NCBI RefSeq assembly: GCF_001625305.1
Contig: NW_017803998.1
Location: 2,073,216 to 2,137,215, forward strand
Length of the DNA stretch: 64,000 nt
Origin: Branchiostoma belcheri
Taxonomy: Eukaryota; Chordata; Leptocardii; Amphioxiformes; Branchiostomatidae
Reading direction: 5' to 3'
Part shown: piece by piece, positions 22,865 through 52,733 of the stretch
Numbering within the stretch: the stretch's first letter is position 1
How the letters are laid out: each line of letters begins with the position of its first letter
The notes under the pieces: model-generated
Databases searched by the model: none
Told to the model about the DNA's origin: nothing
The model's input: the letters and a program-made list of their open reading frames with translations, nothing else
Translations under genes and position numbers: made by a program

Positions 22865-25429
22865 ATGGAACATCGTCGTAGCGCTTTCAAGGTATGGTTG
22901 TTGGTTAGTGTCATGCTCTCCGCTGCCGAAAACGATTCGTGTTCCCCCGCATGCAGTTGGATAAGCTGCTCTGACGGCCGTCTACAGTTCAGCGGGAGTT
23001 GGTTTAAGATTAGAAGCGTCAAACACCCTTGTCTCACTTGCGATCATGGTTCAAAAGAACCACGACCTCTCCCTCACGTTTCATGTTTCACACACCCGAA
23101 ATGGGTCGGCGTCAGGGGCGTTCCGTTTGGTGTTCTATCGGCGACAAAATTACCCATCCCCGAGCCGACACAACTACTTTTCCTTACCCTCGTGGACACC
23201 GAAATTACGGACTTGGAACGAAACACCTTAGCAAACCTTTCCAAATTACGGGAGTTGCACTTGGAATTCAACAACCTGACTGTTGTAAAAACCAGCTACT
23301 TTACAGGTCTACGTGGTGATTTGGGACATGTACATCTTCGTACCTTGTCACTCGCGCACAATAAAATTTCACACTTAGAATCAGGCTGCTTCCAAGACCT
23401 CACTGGCCTTTGTGACTTGATACTCTGGAGTAACGAGCTAACATATATAGACCATTCTAGTTTTCTAGGTCTTCTAGAGCTAAGGGAGCTTGTCCTGGGA
23501 TTCAATCGCATTGAGACAATCGATGGTAGAACTTTTCAATCTTTCAACCGACACACGCTGCGCCTCCTGGACCTGAGTAGGAACAGGTTGGCCCAAGCAT
23601 GTCTCACTTCTAAGTTATTTTCCGGTTTAGCGCATGCGCACAACAGTATTAGGTCATTGTTGACCATAAAACTCTCAAATATCGGGAGCTTCAATACTGA
23701 TGTCACAAAACAGTGGGGCCTCGTTCTTTATATATTAAGTTCTCAACCGCGATATGTAGCTGTAGTTATCGAGAATTTCATTCTCTGTGTGAGTCCAAAT
23801 TATCCTCACGACAACGAATACCTAATGTCGTGGAATGTGAAGAAATCAAAAGAAGATATTTTCGGGGCTACGAACCCTTGTTCTGCACTGGATAGCTCGG
23901 CGACTCTACCAAGGTCAGTGATGGTTGTATCCCCGTTTGTTGTTATTTTGGCTACAGCAGGCACGTCTGCCGAAGAGCAGTGCGTACTTGCTTGGAAGCA
24001 CCAAAGAGGAGTCGAGTTGCCTGTAAGCGATAGTCTCAACATTCGGCTAGCTACTGTGGATGTCGAGGCACACCTAAATAACAGAAAAGCGAACACGGCA
24101 CTTATATTCGACGAAAAGTTGCCAAAAGCGGGAAACAATTCAAATATTAGAAGGGGTATAAGACAGCAACTCTATGGCATTCAAGGTCAAGAAATAAGAA
24201 ATGTGACCTGTCTTTCGCTTACCCCAGATAATGCATCTTTTTCTTTCTTTGAAGTTAATCCCTTTCGAATCACCTCTGGCAAAATGTGCTTAGAAAACCA
24301 AGTCCTCAATACTACAGAGAACAATACAGTCGCGTACAATACCACTGTAATAAATACCTTCAATCTAGAAGATACAACCACAAAAGAAATGGTGACTAAC
24401 AGAAGAGTTGTTACTGATGACCGTTCGGAAAAGGAACATATCTCCATGGTGGGGTTAATTTCGGCATTGGTCACAGTGGGATTATTTTGCCTTGGGCTTA
24501 CCTTGGCCTATGTTTATAGAAAACGACAGTTAGCTGGCAGAAACCATCACAGAAACTTTCATTTCCAACCGACTATGACTGTAGCGATGAAAAATATACA
24601 TTCAAGAGGAAGAGCATCGTCGCTTCCACTTGTGGTACTTAGGGACACGCGAATCTTTGACAATCTGCATACATGTAAGCATCTTCAACGTCAGTATTCA
24701 GTGCCTAATTTTGCAAATAAAAACGGTAGAGGCTCCCATGGCACGTCTTTTGATGCCCCGAACTACTGGGAAATCCCTGACGCTCTCGTAGATTCCAATG
24801 ACCAGCCGGACCCTGGACAACTCGACGCTCCACATTATTGGGAAATTCCGGATGCCTTAGTTGATTCGGACGCAATCGGCACCTCTCGGGCAATTCCGGG
24901 CGCCCTCGTGAACTCTACTCGCCAGCCGACGACTGACGAACTCGGAGAAGCCCATTACTGGGAAATCCCGGACGCCCTAGTTCATTCCGGACCGAATTCG
25001 GTAGAATTTGACGCCGCTCGTGACATCCCGGAGCCCCGCGTAAACTCCACTTGCCAGCCGACAATAGACGACTTTGACGGTGCCCACTATTGGGACACCA
25101 TTCGAGCCCACCGACGACCGTCATCACTTCCAATCGATATCCTGACTAATCATAACAGTGAGCCAATGCCATGCTCTCTTCCGCATCAGTACTGGAACAA
25201 TCCAGATGAAGATATCGATGGTGATTCTACAGCCTTCTACGCGTCAGCAGCAGAGCCAAAGTTTTCGGGTGTCACTAAGAGCGGGGATAGTGATCGACTA
25301 TACAAAGGCGTGGCTTCTAGCGCAACGACACAGACAGGCAGAGGACATTCGATTCAGGCTACATACAGAACTGATGATGTCCAAACGGCCTTTGTGGCTG
25401 TTCACAATGACTATAGCATCGATAACTAG
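22865..25429 (+). CDS. Intronless LRR type I membrane protein with repeated Tyr-Trp tail motifs
   Basis: A single 854-codon frame. Residues 1-21 form a signal peptide (basic start, then V-W-L-L-V-S-V-M-L). A Cys-rich cap follows (C-S-P-A-C-S-W-I-S-C). About five or six LRRs lie near residues 100-245 (L-R-E-L-H-L-E-F-N-N-L, L-R-T-L-S-L-A-H-N-K-I, L-R-E-L-V-L-G-F-N-R-I, L-R-L-L-D-L-S-R-N-R-L). An Asn-rich ectodomain of unknown fold follows, with several N-x-S/T sites. The membrane helix is about 526-551, followed by R-K-R. The tail of about 300 residues repeats Y-W-E-I-P-D-A-L-V, with Tyr-Trp at about 634, 658, 698, 742 and 775 (the last two Y-W-D-T and Y-W-N-N). The architecture suggests a cell-surface recognition receptor; ligand and pathway are unknown. 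Intronless LRR receptor genes are common in lancelets. The first ATG precedes the signal peptide directly. Confidence 0.88.
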   Translation: MEHRRSAFKVWLLVSVMLSAAENDSCSPACSWISCSDGRLQFSGSWFKIRSVKHPCLTCDHGSKEPRPLPHVSCFTHPKWVGVRGVPFGVLSATKLPIPEPTQLLFLTLVDTEITDLERNTLANLSKLRELHLEFNNLTVVKTSYFTGLRGDLGHVHLRTLSLAHNKISHLESGCFQDLTGLCDLILWSNELTYIDHSSFLGLLELRELVLGFNRIETIDGRTFQSFNRHTLRLLDLSRNRLAQACLTSKLFSGLAHAHNSIRSLLTIKLSNIGSFNTDVTKQWGLVLYILSSQPRYVAVVIENFILCVSPNYPHDNEYLMSWNVKKSKEDIFGATNPCSALDSSATLPRSVMVVSPFVVILATAGTSAEEQCVLAWKHQRGVELPVSDSLNIRLATVDVEAHLNNRKANTALIFDEKLPKAGNNSNIRRGIRQQLYGIQGQEIRNVTCLSLTPDNASFSFFEVNPFRITSGKMCLENQVLNTTENNTVAYNTTVINTFNLEDTTTKEMVTNRRVVTDDRSEKEHISMVGLISALVTVGLFCLGLTLAYVYRKRQLAGRNHHRNFHFQPTMTVAMKNIHSRGRASSLPLVVLRDTRIFDNLHTCKHLQRQYSVPNFANKNGRGSHGTSFDAPNYWEIPDALVDSNDQPDPGQLDAPHYWEIPDALVDSDAIGTSRAIPGALVNSTRQPTTDELGEAHYWEIPDALVHSGPNSVEFDAARDIPEPRVNSTCQPTIDDFDGAHYWDTIRAHRRPSSLPIDILTNHNSEPMPCSLPHQYWNNPDEDIDGDSTAFYASAAEPKFSGVTKSGDSDRLYKGVASSATTQTGRGHSIQATYRTDDVQTAFVAVHNDYSIDN

Positions 25430-25510
25430 GCTCATTTGGTAGTAAGAGACGGGGGACCCCATAGACGTTCTTTCATTTTTGAACCACTGTTACCAAAAAC
25501 TCTCATGGAT

Positions 25511-25961
25511 ATAAATGTACCTTTTATGAGAATTAAATTTGGCGGAGCAACTTCAAGTAATGTTGTTTCTTGTTGTTTATTTATTTATTTATTTATTTAA
25601 CCAGGATAAAGCTCAATATAAAATGACATAACATTACAACAAACAATAAAAGGTCAACTAAACAAAGATCCAACGAAAATAAACACGCCTTCGTAAACAA
25701 GTAAAAGTCGTAAATAAAAAATAATGCAATAGGAGAAGTAGTGGAGTGATGTGAGAACTCAGTCTGATAAAAACATTCAAAACTGAGATTTTTTGGGAAA
25801 TTCGTGAAATAGGAACAGACACACAGGACACTAATTGGCACCATTTGGGCACCTGTACATACGTATGCATGTGTCCTTGTCCTATTTGCTCGATGTCCAT
25901 TTATTTATGTCACGCTGTCTGGGATAGTTAATTTTGCCTTTCGTTCCATTTGTTCAGATAA
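25511..25961. repeat. Right copy of the segmental direct repeat flanking the LRR gene
   Basis: Begins about 80 bp after the LRR stop codon and matches 21908-22332. It contains an ATTTATTTATTT tract that reads on the minus strand as a retroelement A-rich tail, plus small indels relative to the left copy. Confidence 0.85.
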
Positions 25962-26097
25962 GGCCATGTCGATTTGATTATATGGATGGCATCTACTGGG
26001 AACCCCAAAACTAATACGAGCGTGCGAATAAAATGTTTGGCAAAAGCAAATTGCCCTCCTTATGAAATTTAGGTGGTCATGAAGGTTGAACATGGCC
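25962..26097. mobile_element. MITE family A, copy 3 (internally deleted)
   Basis: It keeps the left end and the region through AAATTGCCCTCC, then jumps to the final CATGGCC. It continues the direct repeat. Confidence 0.75.
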
Positions 26098-26355
26098 AAT
26101 TTGTCATATCGCCTTTCATTTAAATAAATCGCTAAACATCTGCTACATTTGCTACATTATACGGTAAAAGAAAAACATACTGTAAATGTCGAAAAGTTCG
26201 CAGTGGTTTGAGTGGTTTTCACGTTAATTTCTTCTCCGTGAATTCCAATGTATTACTACTGTACTACCGAACTACTACATTATTACTACTACTATTTTTG
26301 GATTACTGCTGAATCAACTCCACGTGAAGTGAATTAATCAATTTAAATCAACGCA

Positions 26356-28136
26356 TTAATTGATCTTCACCGCTGGGTCTTGTGGCACAACATTTAGAAG
26401 TATTTGCAGACGTTTTGTTACGTAGCCTGAAAACAAAAGGAAAAAATGATTATGTCCAGAAAAGCTGGATACTAAAATTGATTTTTATGATATATCTAAC
26501 GGAAATATATGATTTAACGAAATAATTAACGGAAATATAATTTTTATGATATATTTAACGGATATATTTAACAAAAAATTTAAATCAATATTTAATACAC
26601 GTATTAAATATTTGACGGACATGCAGCCACTCTCTCGTTGATCAAACGGCTAATTCCCATTTTCTCACTGGTCGAACTACTGATCATTCGCTCGTTGGTC
26701 GAACTGCTAATTGACATTCTGTCATTGGTCAAACTGCCAATTACCACTCTCTCATTGGTCGAAATGCTACCATCCTCTCATTGATCGAACCGATTACTAA
26801 GTGCCATTTTCTCATTGGTCGAACTACTGATCATTCGCTCGTTGGTCGAACTGCTAATTGACATTCTGTCATTGGTCAAACTGCCAATTACCACTCTCTC
26901 ATTGGTCAAAATGCTACCATCCTCTCATTGATCGAACCGATTACTAAGTGCCATTTTCTCATTGGTTGAACCGCTAATTGCCATTCTCTCATTGGTTGCA
27001 ATTGAACCACTAATTATTACCATGCTCTCATTGGTTAAACCGATAATGTGATGTGCACGTAGTAAGTTCTAACCTTCAAGCGACAGGAACCAGGCTGGCT
27101 TGTTTTTCCAGTGCACGAAGACGGCGTAGACTGGAATGGCGCTGGCTAGTATGATCAGCCCGATGCCACACTCAACAGGGGCCGACACGAAAGAAACAAC
27201 CACCATGAACAGGCTCAGAAGAACGAACAGAACAGGAATGGCCAGGTTGTTCTAAAAAGGAAAAAAAAATGTCAACTAGATATGTATCACTTGCAAAGCA
27301 AATGCATAATCTTTACCTTTACATGGTCTAGCTCAACAAACTATAGCTCTGTTAATTCTGAAACACACCATATAGTGACTACGCAGCGCCTCATGAAATG
27401 GGTACGCATGCCACTTGCTACATAATGTAACCCAACACCACAGCACCAGTTACCATGGTGACAGGCGTTGGATCCAGGTCATTGGCCTAGTTGTTTGGAA
27501 CGGAAGAACACTAAAGGAAGAAGAAACAGAGCAAAAACAATATGTTCTCCTTTTGCGAAGGTAAACATAAATGACAAAGATAGAAGGTGTCGGTAGTTAA
27601 TAGTCAACTTCATTCGAAACGTCGGCTGAATTAAAGACTTGGTTGTGAAAAGAGTGTCTTCACTCAGTGACTTACCAACATGACGAAACTATTCATGGGT
27701 ATACATTTTACCTTGATAGGTCTGGGTAAATCTGGTTTCTTGTACCGCCACCACAGCAGCCCGATAACTGCTGTGGCACAGCTCAGCCAACCAGCGAACC
27801 CCAGCAGGTTCAACAACTTGTACACGTCAGTAGGTATCAGCATCAGCAAACCGAACGAAATCTGTAATTTTGGATGGAGTTGTAGAGAATAGTGTCAGTA
27901 TATTGCCATGTCTCTTGACGTCGGGTGACATCTACGTGATAAGCGCCTATTGCTGTTCACTTTTCTTTCCGCTTGTTCAACTGATTTCAGTACATTAGAT
28001 CCTGTAGATAAATTCAATTACATTCTCATGGGAGTAAACTAGTACAGTGTTCAAGTATTAAAGGAAATGCATTAAGAAATGTTTAAATCCTTGAGGTTAC
28101 ATGTTAGAGAATTTGTGTTTGTTTGTGTGTGCGTGC

Positions 28137-28181
<45 letters not shown>

Positions 28182-28184
28182 TGT

Positions 28185-28215
<31 letters not shown>

Positions 28216-31200
28216 ATTGTGTGTGTATGTATAATGTGCGTAGGAAGACTTTATTCATACAAATGTATTTTTCTTTGTTATATCTTATATATACATAAGA
28301 GTTTATTCATACATGTATTATTCTTTGTTACATCTTCAGTTGTAGAAGACCATACGAAAGTCCCTGTACTTTTTGTTGAGTCAATAAAGAATTTCTGTAT
28401 ATATAACAGCCATTCGTCAAATAACCTTACATTTGAATCAAGCCAATCTGATAACCATTCTACTTCATTTGCTTGTACAGTTTTAGTTCGAGTGATTTAT
28501 ACTAAATTATGGATCTGAAAAATGATAAGGTTTTTCTCACCAATAATATGACAGCAGGGACAGGCGTTAGTTGGTTGATTTGAATCATCGACAGGATTCT
28601 CGGGAGAGTGCCTTCCCTTGCAGCTACCATCAACGGTCTATGGAAGAAGCATTGCACACACATAGCCTTCGTAGCAGGCTTATAGAACTGTGGGTTTGGT
28701 GGTCTTCGGCTGTTTCCTGACTAGCCCAGTTCTAACGGGGGTCAATATTGTCTATATGCAATCAGAAAATAGCACATAAAAGCTCCCAAAGACCCTGAAG
28801 ACCCCCCAAACCCACAGTTTTTGGCATGCTATGGAGGCTAGTACACGCATGTAATATGTATAATACAAAATATTCAATGGGGTACTAGAAAGTCAACAAC
28901 TTGCTACATAATGTAACCCAACACCACAGGGTGTCTGCTACAGCACCAGTTACCATGGTGACAGCCGTCTGGTCCAGCTTATTGCCCTTATTTGTTCAGA
29001 ATATCAATGCATATATAATGGTTACTTCAAAATGGTGTAGCCTGACAAAATACTGCTCTGTTCATTCGTAAAATTACTTGCTGTAGTCGAAGTACGAATG
29101 CCATTTAGTTTTACCTTGTATTCACCATAGTGCTGGAGAGAACAGTTGCAAACGTGGAGACTGCCACTGCCACGGGTATGATCCAACTCATAATACCAAG
29201 GAGACGGTTGGCGAAGGTCTGAAGAAAAAAATCTTCCACTGTATTCTGCATCAGTTCTGCAGTTGGAAGGAAACGTCCTGCAGCTGCATTCAGTCTTTGT
29301 TCATCTTCTTCCTTTGTGTTTTTTGTCTTGACTTAATTTAATTCAATTTAGTCATAGAGTTGAGACGGCTCTTTTTTTTTTGTAGTTGTTTGTATAGAAT
29401 TATACTGTAGAACGGCATAGTAGAGCATACATACCCTACACGTTTTATTGTTTTATTTATGTTAATTATATTATCAGTTTCTCGTAATAACGCCAATAAT
29501 TTGAAAACAGATTGCTTAATTTCATTTTGTATGTTTAAGTAACCAGATCATGTATTTTAGTTATTTCTGTATCATAATTTGATTTCCTTATAATGTAATT
29601 ATGTAAATTACGTATCTGTATATTGATGTGATATTTACTATTCATTTGGGGAAGGCCCGCCAAAAATTAAGGTTTTAGACCTATTTTTTATTATCATCTG
29701 ATTAGTATTTTTGTTGTATTTGTGTGCAAATAAACAATAAACATAAACAAACACGTATTTGTATACTTACCACGGCGACTGCATCCGATGCGAGCAGCTC
29801 AGCCGGCGTCATGGCTGTGAAGTAGGCGATGTTCGTCAGCACGTAGATACCGGTCACGAGCGGCAGCGAGATCGCTGTGTTCAGTACCAGGTTCCTGGGG
29901 AATAACATCAATGGGTCAAGTAAGATTCAGTTTGCAAACTGTCACCTCACTTCGGTCAGGGAGCTAAAAGACGGTGGAAGTAAGGAGATGAGCCCCACCT
30001 ATCGGATCATCAACCCACTGCAGCTGCCTCTACGGCCACCAACAAGCTATGGAACTAGTAAGTTCAATAGAACGGTGAACATTTCATTTTATCGGTAAGG
30101 AGCTTAGATTATTACCTCTAATTATCTTGAATCTAAATCCTTGGTGAATGTAAAATTCTTACCTCGTTGGGTTTTTCAGCTCCTCTACCATAGCATTAAG
30201 GCCTTGCCTGAAGCGAAAACAAACAAATAAACAAACAAGCTAAACAAAAATTGCAAATTGGAAGGTAACATGTATAAAGCAAATGCATCTCTCCTACATG
30301 GTATACATGTATGGCCTACAGACTGCTCTGTTTATTCCTGCTTTAATTTAACACATTGATACATGTATATGTGGTGACCAGTCCTGTCCTGCCACTTGCT
30401 ATATATAATGCAATCCAACACCACAGGGTATGTCTGCTACAGCACCAGCTACAATGGTGACAGCCGTCTGGTACCATGGTAAATGATATTGGTCTTATTT
30501 GTTCCAAACGAAAGAAGAAACGTAGCGAAACCTACCACCCTTCGTATGCCCAAAGTGCTGAATAGAAGGACACCATAGTGTCCCCGACTGAAGTCGTGGT
30601 TCCCTCAAACGCGTTGGCTGGCTCTAAGTTAGTGGTGTGTCCTAAAAATACAGAATGGTTTTTATTTCCCTTGGCTGTTGTGTTTTTTACCTCCTACCTC
30701 GGTATAGTATTGCTTTCGGTTGTGTTTGTGTTTGTGTGTTCGCTTGTGATCGGTTAATAGAATAACCGACCACTTTTTGGATCGTACCATTATACAGGGG
30801 ACAGGACACTTACAGTAGTGTTAAGACATGTAGTATTTATCTATCAAAACGTATTTTGAACAATCTATTTGAAAATACATGCGAGCATTAACCCTTTATT
30901 ATCCCACCTTTAGCAAGTTGGATCCCTCCGAACACTATAATGATCGCGAGTGCCGCCACCTTCAGAATCGTCAGAACCTTGTTCACTTGCGCCACCATGC
31001 GGACACTATAGCAGTTGACAAACCCTATCAGAGCTGCAAGAACAAAATATCAATGTAATAGCTGTAATAAATACAACCTTTCTGTTACAAAATCTAGGAC
31101 CTGTGACACATTTATTAGTTAAAATGACTTTGAGTGGTGTTGGGTAGTTTTAAATCACTATTTTTTTCTGGACCGAAACTGGAAACGCAACGTAATTTAG

Positions 31201-31940
31201 TAGGCCTTTATTTAACCCTATGTAGACGGGGGGGGGGGGGCNNNNNNNNNNNNNNNNNNNNGGGGGGGGGCGTAAACGTGCCCGCGCCAACTTTGATGTC
31301 AAATAACGTCCGAACGGCTTGGGCTAGGGCCACCAAACTTGGATAACCATACGATATACCGTTCTCGAGTTCTGAGGCGGGACCTGTCTCAGGTCTGTAT
31401 ATTCTTGATTGTACGTGACTTTGATGTAAGTAAACACCAGTACATACCTAAACAAACAGCAGCGACAAGGCGTACAGCCAGGTACGGTGCCGGACAAGGC
31501 GCGAAGAAAGGGTACAACACGTACTGCGCGACAGTGATCCCCACAACAGCCGTCGCACAGGGTCTAGCAATGATGAAGTTCTTCCAAATCTCTATAAAAC
31601 CAACCCAAGGTCCGAAGATTTCGTGTAGGTAGGTATAAGTGCCACCTGACTTGGGGATTGTAGTCCCGAGCTCTACATAGCACAGAGCTCCGAGTAAGGA
31701 CAGCACCCCGCTTAAACTCCACACGATCAGAGACAAGCCCACGGAACCGGTGGACCGCAGAACTCCCTTCGGTGACAGAAAGATCCCAGACCCGATGATC
31801 AGACTGACCGTGGTCGCTACCGCGTGTGTTAGAGTCAGCTCTCTTTTCAAACGGACGCCTGCCGTCGGTTTAGATTCTTGATTTTGCGGCTCTGTCTGCT
31901 GCTTAACCCCGCTTTCTTCCATCTTGTTTTCGTCTGGCAC
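26356..31940 (-). CDS. SLC7 (LAT-type) light-chain amino-acid transporter, 10 coding exons
   Basis: Exons in transcript order: 31448-31940, 30908-31033, 30536-30641, 30163-30207, 29771-29894, 29115-29218, 28541-28637, 27712-27861, 27074-27251, 26356-26426. Total 1494 nt, 497 residues, usual for the family. After a polar N-terminus, TM1 carries the substrate motif G-S-G-I-F (residues 50-54). [15 protein letters not shown] follows. Cys149 in C-P-A-P-Y aligns with the Cys that disulphide-links LAT light chains to an SLC3 heavy chain. Later blocks include [17 protein letters not shown] and [10 protein letters not shown]. Known role of the family: obligatory exchange of neutral or cationic amino acids at the plasma membrane as a heterodimer. 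Resemblance is to the y+LAT/b0,+AT group (SLC7A5-9); I cannot fix the paralogue. The start could also be the Met six codons later. Confidence 0.92.
26638..27040. repeat. Higher-order tandem repeat (about 35-bp unit, about 152-bp super-unit)
   Basis: Variants of CTCATTGGTCGAACTGCTAA repeat about 12 times. A larger block of about 152 bp (from 26657, again from 26809) is nearly identical in both copies. It lies in the last intron of the SLC7 gene. The same word, dispersed, occurs at 18580-18650, 45008-45090, 49245-49290 and 55915-56060. Confidence 0.85.
28131..28225. repeat. (GT)n microsatellite, imperfect
   Basis: About 45 GT/GC-type dinucleotides in the SLC7 intron between exons 27712-27861 and 28541-28637. 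The Cys/Val-rich frames across it are artefacts. Confidence 0.95.
28671..28855. mobile_element. MITE family B, copy 1
   Basis: It starts GCAGGCTTATAGAACTGTGG and ends CCACAGTTTTTGGCATGC, giving partial inverted ends. The middle holds TATATGCAATCAGAAAA. An inverted copy is at 62488-62704. Confidence 0.7.
29330..29755 (+). mobile_element. Probable LINE 3' end with AAATAAAC tail
   Basis: AT-rich non-coding sequence ends GGGGAAGGCCCGCCAAAAAT, then about 75 bp later GTGCAAATAAACAATAAACA. A purine-rich block followed by a tandem A-rich tail is usual for CR1/L2 3' ends. It lies in an SLC7 intron, antisense to the gene. Confidence 0.45.
31242..31261. other. Assembly gap in a poly-G tract
   Basis: 20 N between runs of G, in the first SLC7 intron. 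Confidence 1.
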
Positions 31941-33273
31941 TACTTTGTGGACTCAGACTTCGGCCTTGTCCTCTAGTGACCGCAACTCAGACCTTGCCCC
32001 CCGATGGCGACCACCAGCCAACCAAGGTCGGTATGTGTTTTGGTTGTGGCAGTGGTCGGGAGGCCATCGTCGGCTTTGTAGTACTTGTGACAGAAGCTTT
32101 GAAGTAACGTTGTGTAAAATTTCAGTATACTACTATCACCAGGTACACCTGACAGTGAGGTCTCTTAGCGATCAGAATTATTATTCCAGTTTACTGAGGG
32201 AAAGGACTTTGCATGCAATAATTTTAGCATTAATAGGCGGCGCTTTTGATCCATGCAACGATGCTGCCGAGTTACACACTTCACTGGTGATTGCTTCACA
32301 CCAACACGCGTCCTAAAGGGAAGAAGCTGACTTTCCGGTCCTTGGTTTGCAGAACAGTGATGTTTCTACTTCTAGTCAAGCCAGATAAACTTCTTGTTTT
32401 TCCTTACAATGTACAAGTAACTGATTAAAATATACCATTTCTAAAATCACACCATAATACTTCACAGGACTTTCCATTTGCAAAGAAGTTTTATTTTCTG
32501 ACCAGAGGTGTCCAATACTAGAACATCCATTGTAATAACATATGTAACATCTTTCCATATTGTTAATAATTATATCTCATTGCAATCTGACGCAAAGCTG
32601 GAGAAAATAGGTAAATGTGGCACAATACGTACTTCATAAACTCTTTGCGTACTTTTTTTCGTCTGGTGTATCTGTCACTGTACATTGTATTTATACGCTG
32701 TTTTAGACTGCAATTCGTTCATAAGTACCGTTATACATACTAAAAGGAATCTATAAAAAACTTAACATTGAGACGGTTTACTTTTAAGCAAGTTGCTGCT
32801 GCTTTTAACACTATATTCCTGTGTTCTATGATTTCAGAACAATGTCTTTAAACAAAGCAGCAGAAAATATTGCAACAACCAAATCAAGGGGGAAAACACA
32901 GTGCTAATTGCGAATAGAAGAAGGGCACTTTTGCTAATACCTTACATTTACCTTGAAGTAAATTTACAGTGACTTAAGGTATAGGATAGGGCTTCGCAAT
33001 GTTCAAACCCTTAAAGTTCATCTTGGGCAAAACCTTATGGTATAGGTAGGAATGTACCATTATAATTCTAGCATATTGACTATGGAGAGAATCTTCCAAC
33101 TCGTCTGTAATAGTTGACAATAATTGTGATCAAAGTTAGGGACTTTTGCTAACCGAATAAAGCTCTCAGGTTTATGTATTTCAGTCAAAGGTTTAAATTT
33201 GGTGCTAGTTTATGTACTTTCTCAATTTCACCAAGCAGGCATAGATGCACGTGGAAGAGCATATTGATAAAAT
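31941..33273. other. Intergenic: upstream of SLC7, no gene seen
   Basis: About 1.3 kb holding the presumed SLC7 promoter and 5' UTR. No convincing ORF, RNA gene or strong core-promoter word was found. Confidence 0.5.
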
Positions 33274-33483
33274 GTACTGCGCCTGCACAAAACCCAGTTT
33301 TGCAGTTTTTGGTCAATGTTGCATCAGAACTTTACCTGTGCAGATGATATCTTTTCCAACACAACATTTGGAAACCATAGACGGGATGTCATCCTGAAAT
33401 ACACAAATACCTCCTACAAAGAAACATTCTGCTGAAGTGTTATGCACAATACGTTACTGGTTTCACACAGGTGCAGTACGTTC
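33274..33483. mobile_element. MITE family C, copy 1
   Basis: It begins GTACTGCGCCTGCACAAAAC and ends TCACACAGGTGCAGTACG (imperfect inverted ends), with GGTCAATGTTGCATCAGAA and ATAGACGGGATGTCATCC inside. A second copy is at 36528-36752 in the same orientation. Confidence 0.75.
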
Positions 33484-33660
33484 TGCCAACGTGCTTTGTG
33501 GAAGCATTGGAAGAGTCATGACAACAAATAATGATTCAACAACTTATTACACTTACTTACCATCAGCATACAACTTAAGTAGGTACGTTATAATCTGTTC
33601 TCTTTGGAATATATGGAAAGCACACATGCTTCTCTGTACAAATTTTACAACTTCATTCTC

Positions 33661-34171
33661 ACGTTCTTTTCTTTACTCTCCAAGCAGAGGTTTGGGTTTG
33701 GGTTTATTTTGAGCTTTTTAGGGTTTTTATCGGGGTTTCTCTTTTGCACTTGATTTTTTTCCCCACCAAACCCAACCTCTGCCGGCAGTCGAAAGCTTCA
33801 ATGGGCTATAAACCTAATCACTTCAATATATTACAGTCGTTCTGCAAGGAGGTGTGAACCAGACGCATGAATAGGTACAGTCAGCAGGAGGCGTGTGGCT
33901 GAATGAATGTCTTTCTGACTGGCTAGATGTGTGATAATCCAACACAGTAAAATGGATATCCCTAATGATAATTTGATGGTTCCCGGGGAGGAGCACTGTC
34001 ACGTTTCCTGAATAGGTTTGCCCTGCCCCGGGGTGAGTGCCGGCAGAGGTTGGGTTTTGGTGGGAAAAAAATCCAGTGCAAAAGAGAAACCCCGATAATA
34101 AAGCCTAAAAACACACTAAAAATAACTCCAAACCCAAACCTCTGCTTGGAGAGTATCTTTTCTTTACGTTC
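33661..34171. repeat. Long inverted repeat beside the USP47 stop codon
   Basis: Arms 33661-33787 and 34039-34171 are inverted copies of about 125 bp (AAGCAGAGGTTTGGGTTTGG near one outer end, CCAACCTCTGCCGGCA near the loop). The loop is about 250 bp. The right arm ends about 9 bp below the stop codon at 34180, so the whole structure probably lies in the USP47 3' UTR. Confidence 0.85.
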
Positions 34172-34179
34172 AGCTGGTA

Positions 34180-52733
<18,554 letters not shown>

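Larger units (their letters stand above)
27300..30525. repeat. Three related intronic segments in the SLC7 gene (27300-27520, 28895-29060, 30240-30525)
   Basis: Each has CACTTGCTAYATAATG, then CCAACACCACAG, GCACCAGYTACCATGGTGAC and a TTGTTCCAAACG-like end. All three lie in different introns with the same orientation. No ORF and no clear RNA boxes are seen. Confidence 0.75.

Noticed and set aside
22015..25900. Similar minus-strand frames in both copies of the direct repeat (22015-22221, 25658-25900)
   Set aside because: They resemble each other only because the DNA is duplicated; they are short, frame-shifted and lack known motifs.
21908..25961. Direct repeats around the LRR gene as LTRs of a retrotransposon
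   Set aside because: No TG...CA ends, primer site, polypurine tract or gag/pol; the inside is a receptor gene.
28101..28518. Two Cys/Val-rich plus-strand frames
   Set aside because: They read through a GT microsatellite in an SLC7 intron; no coding character.
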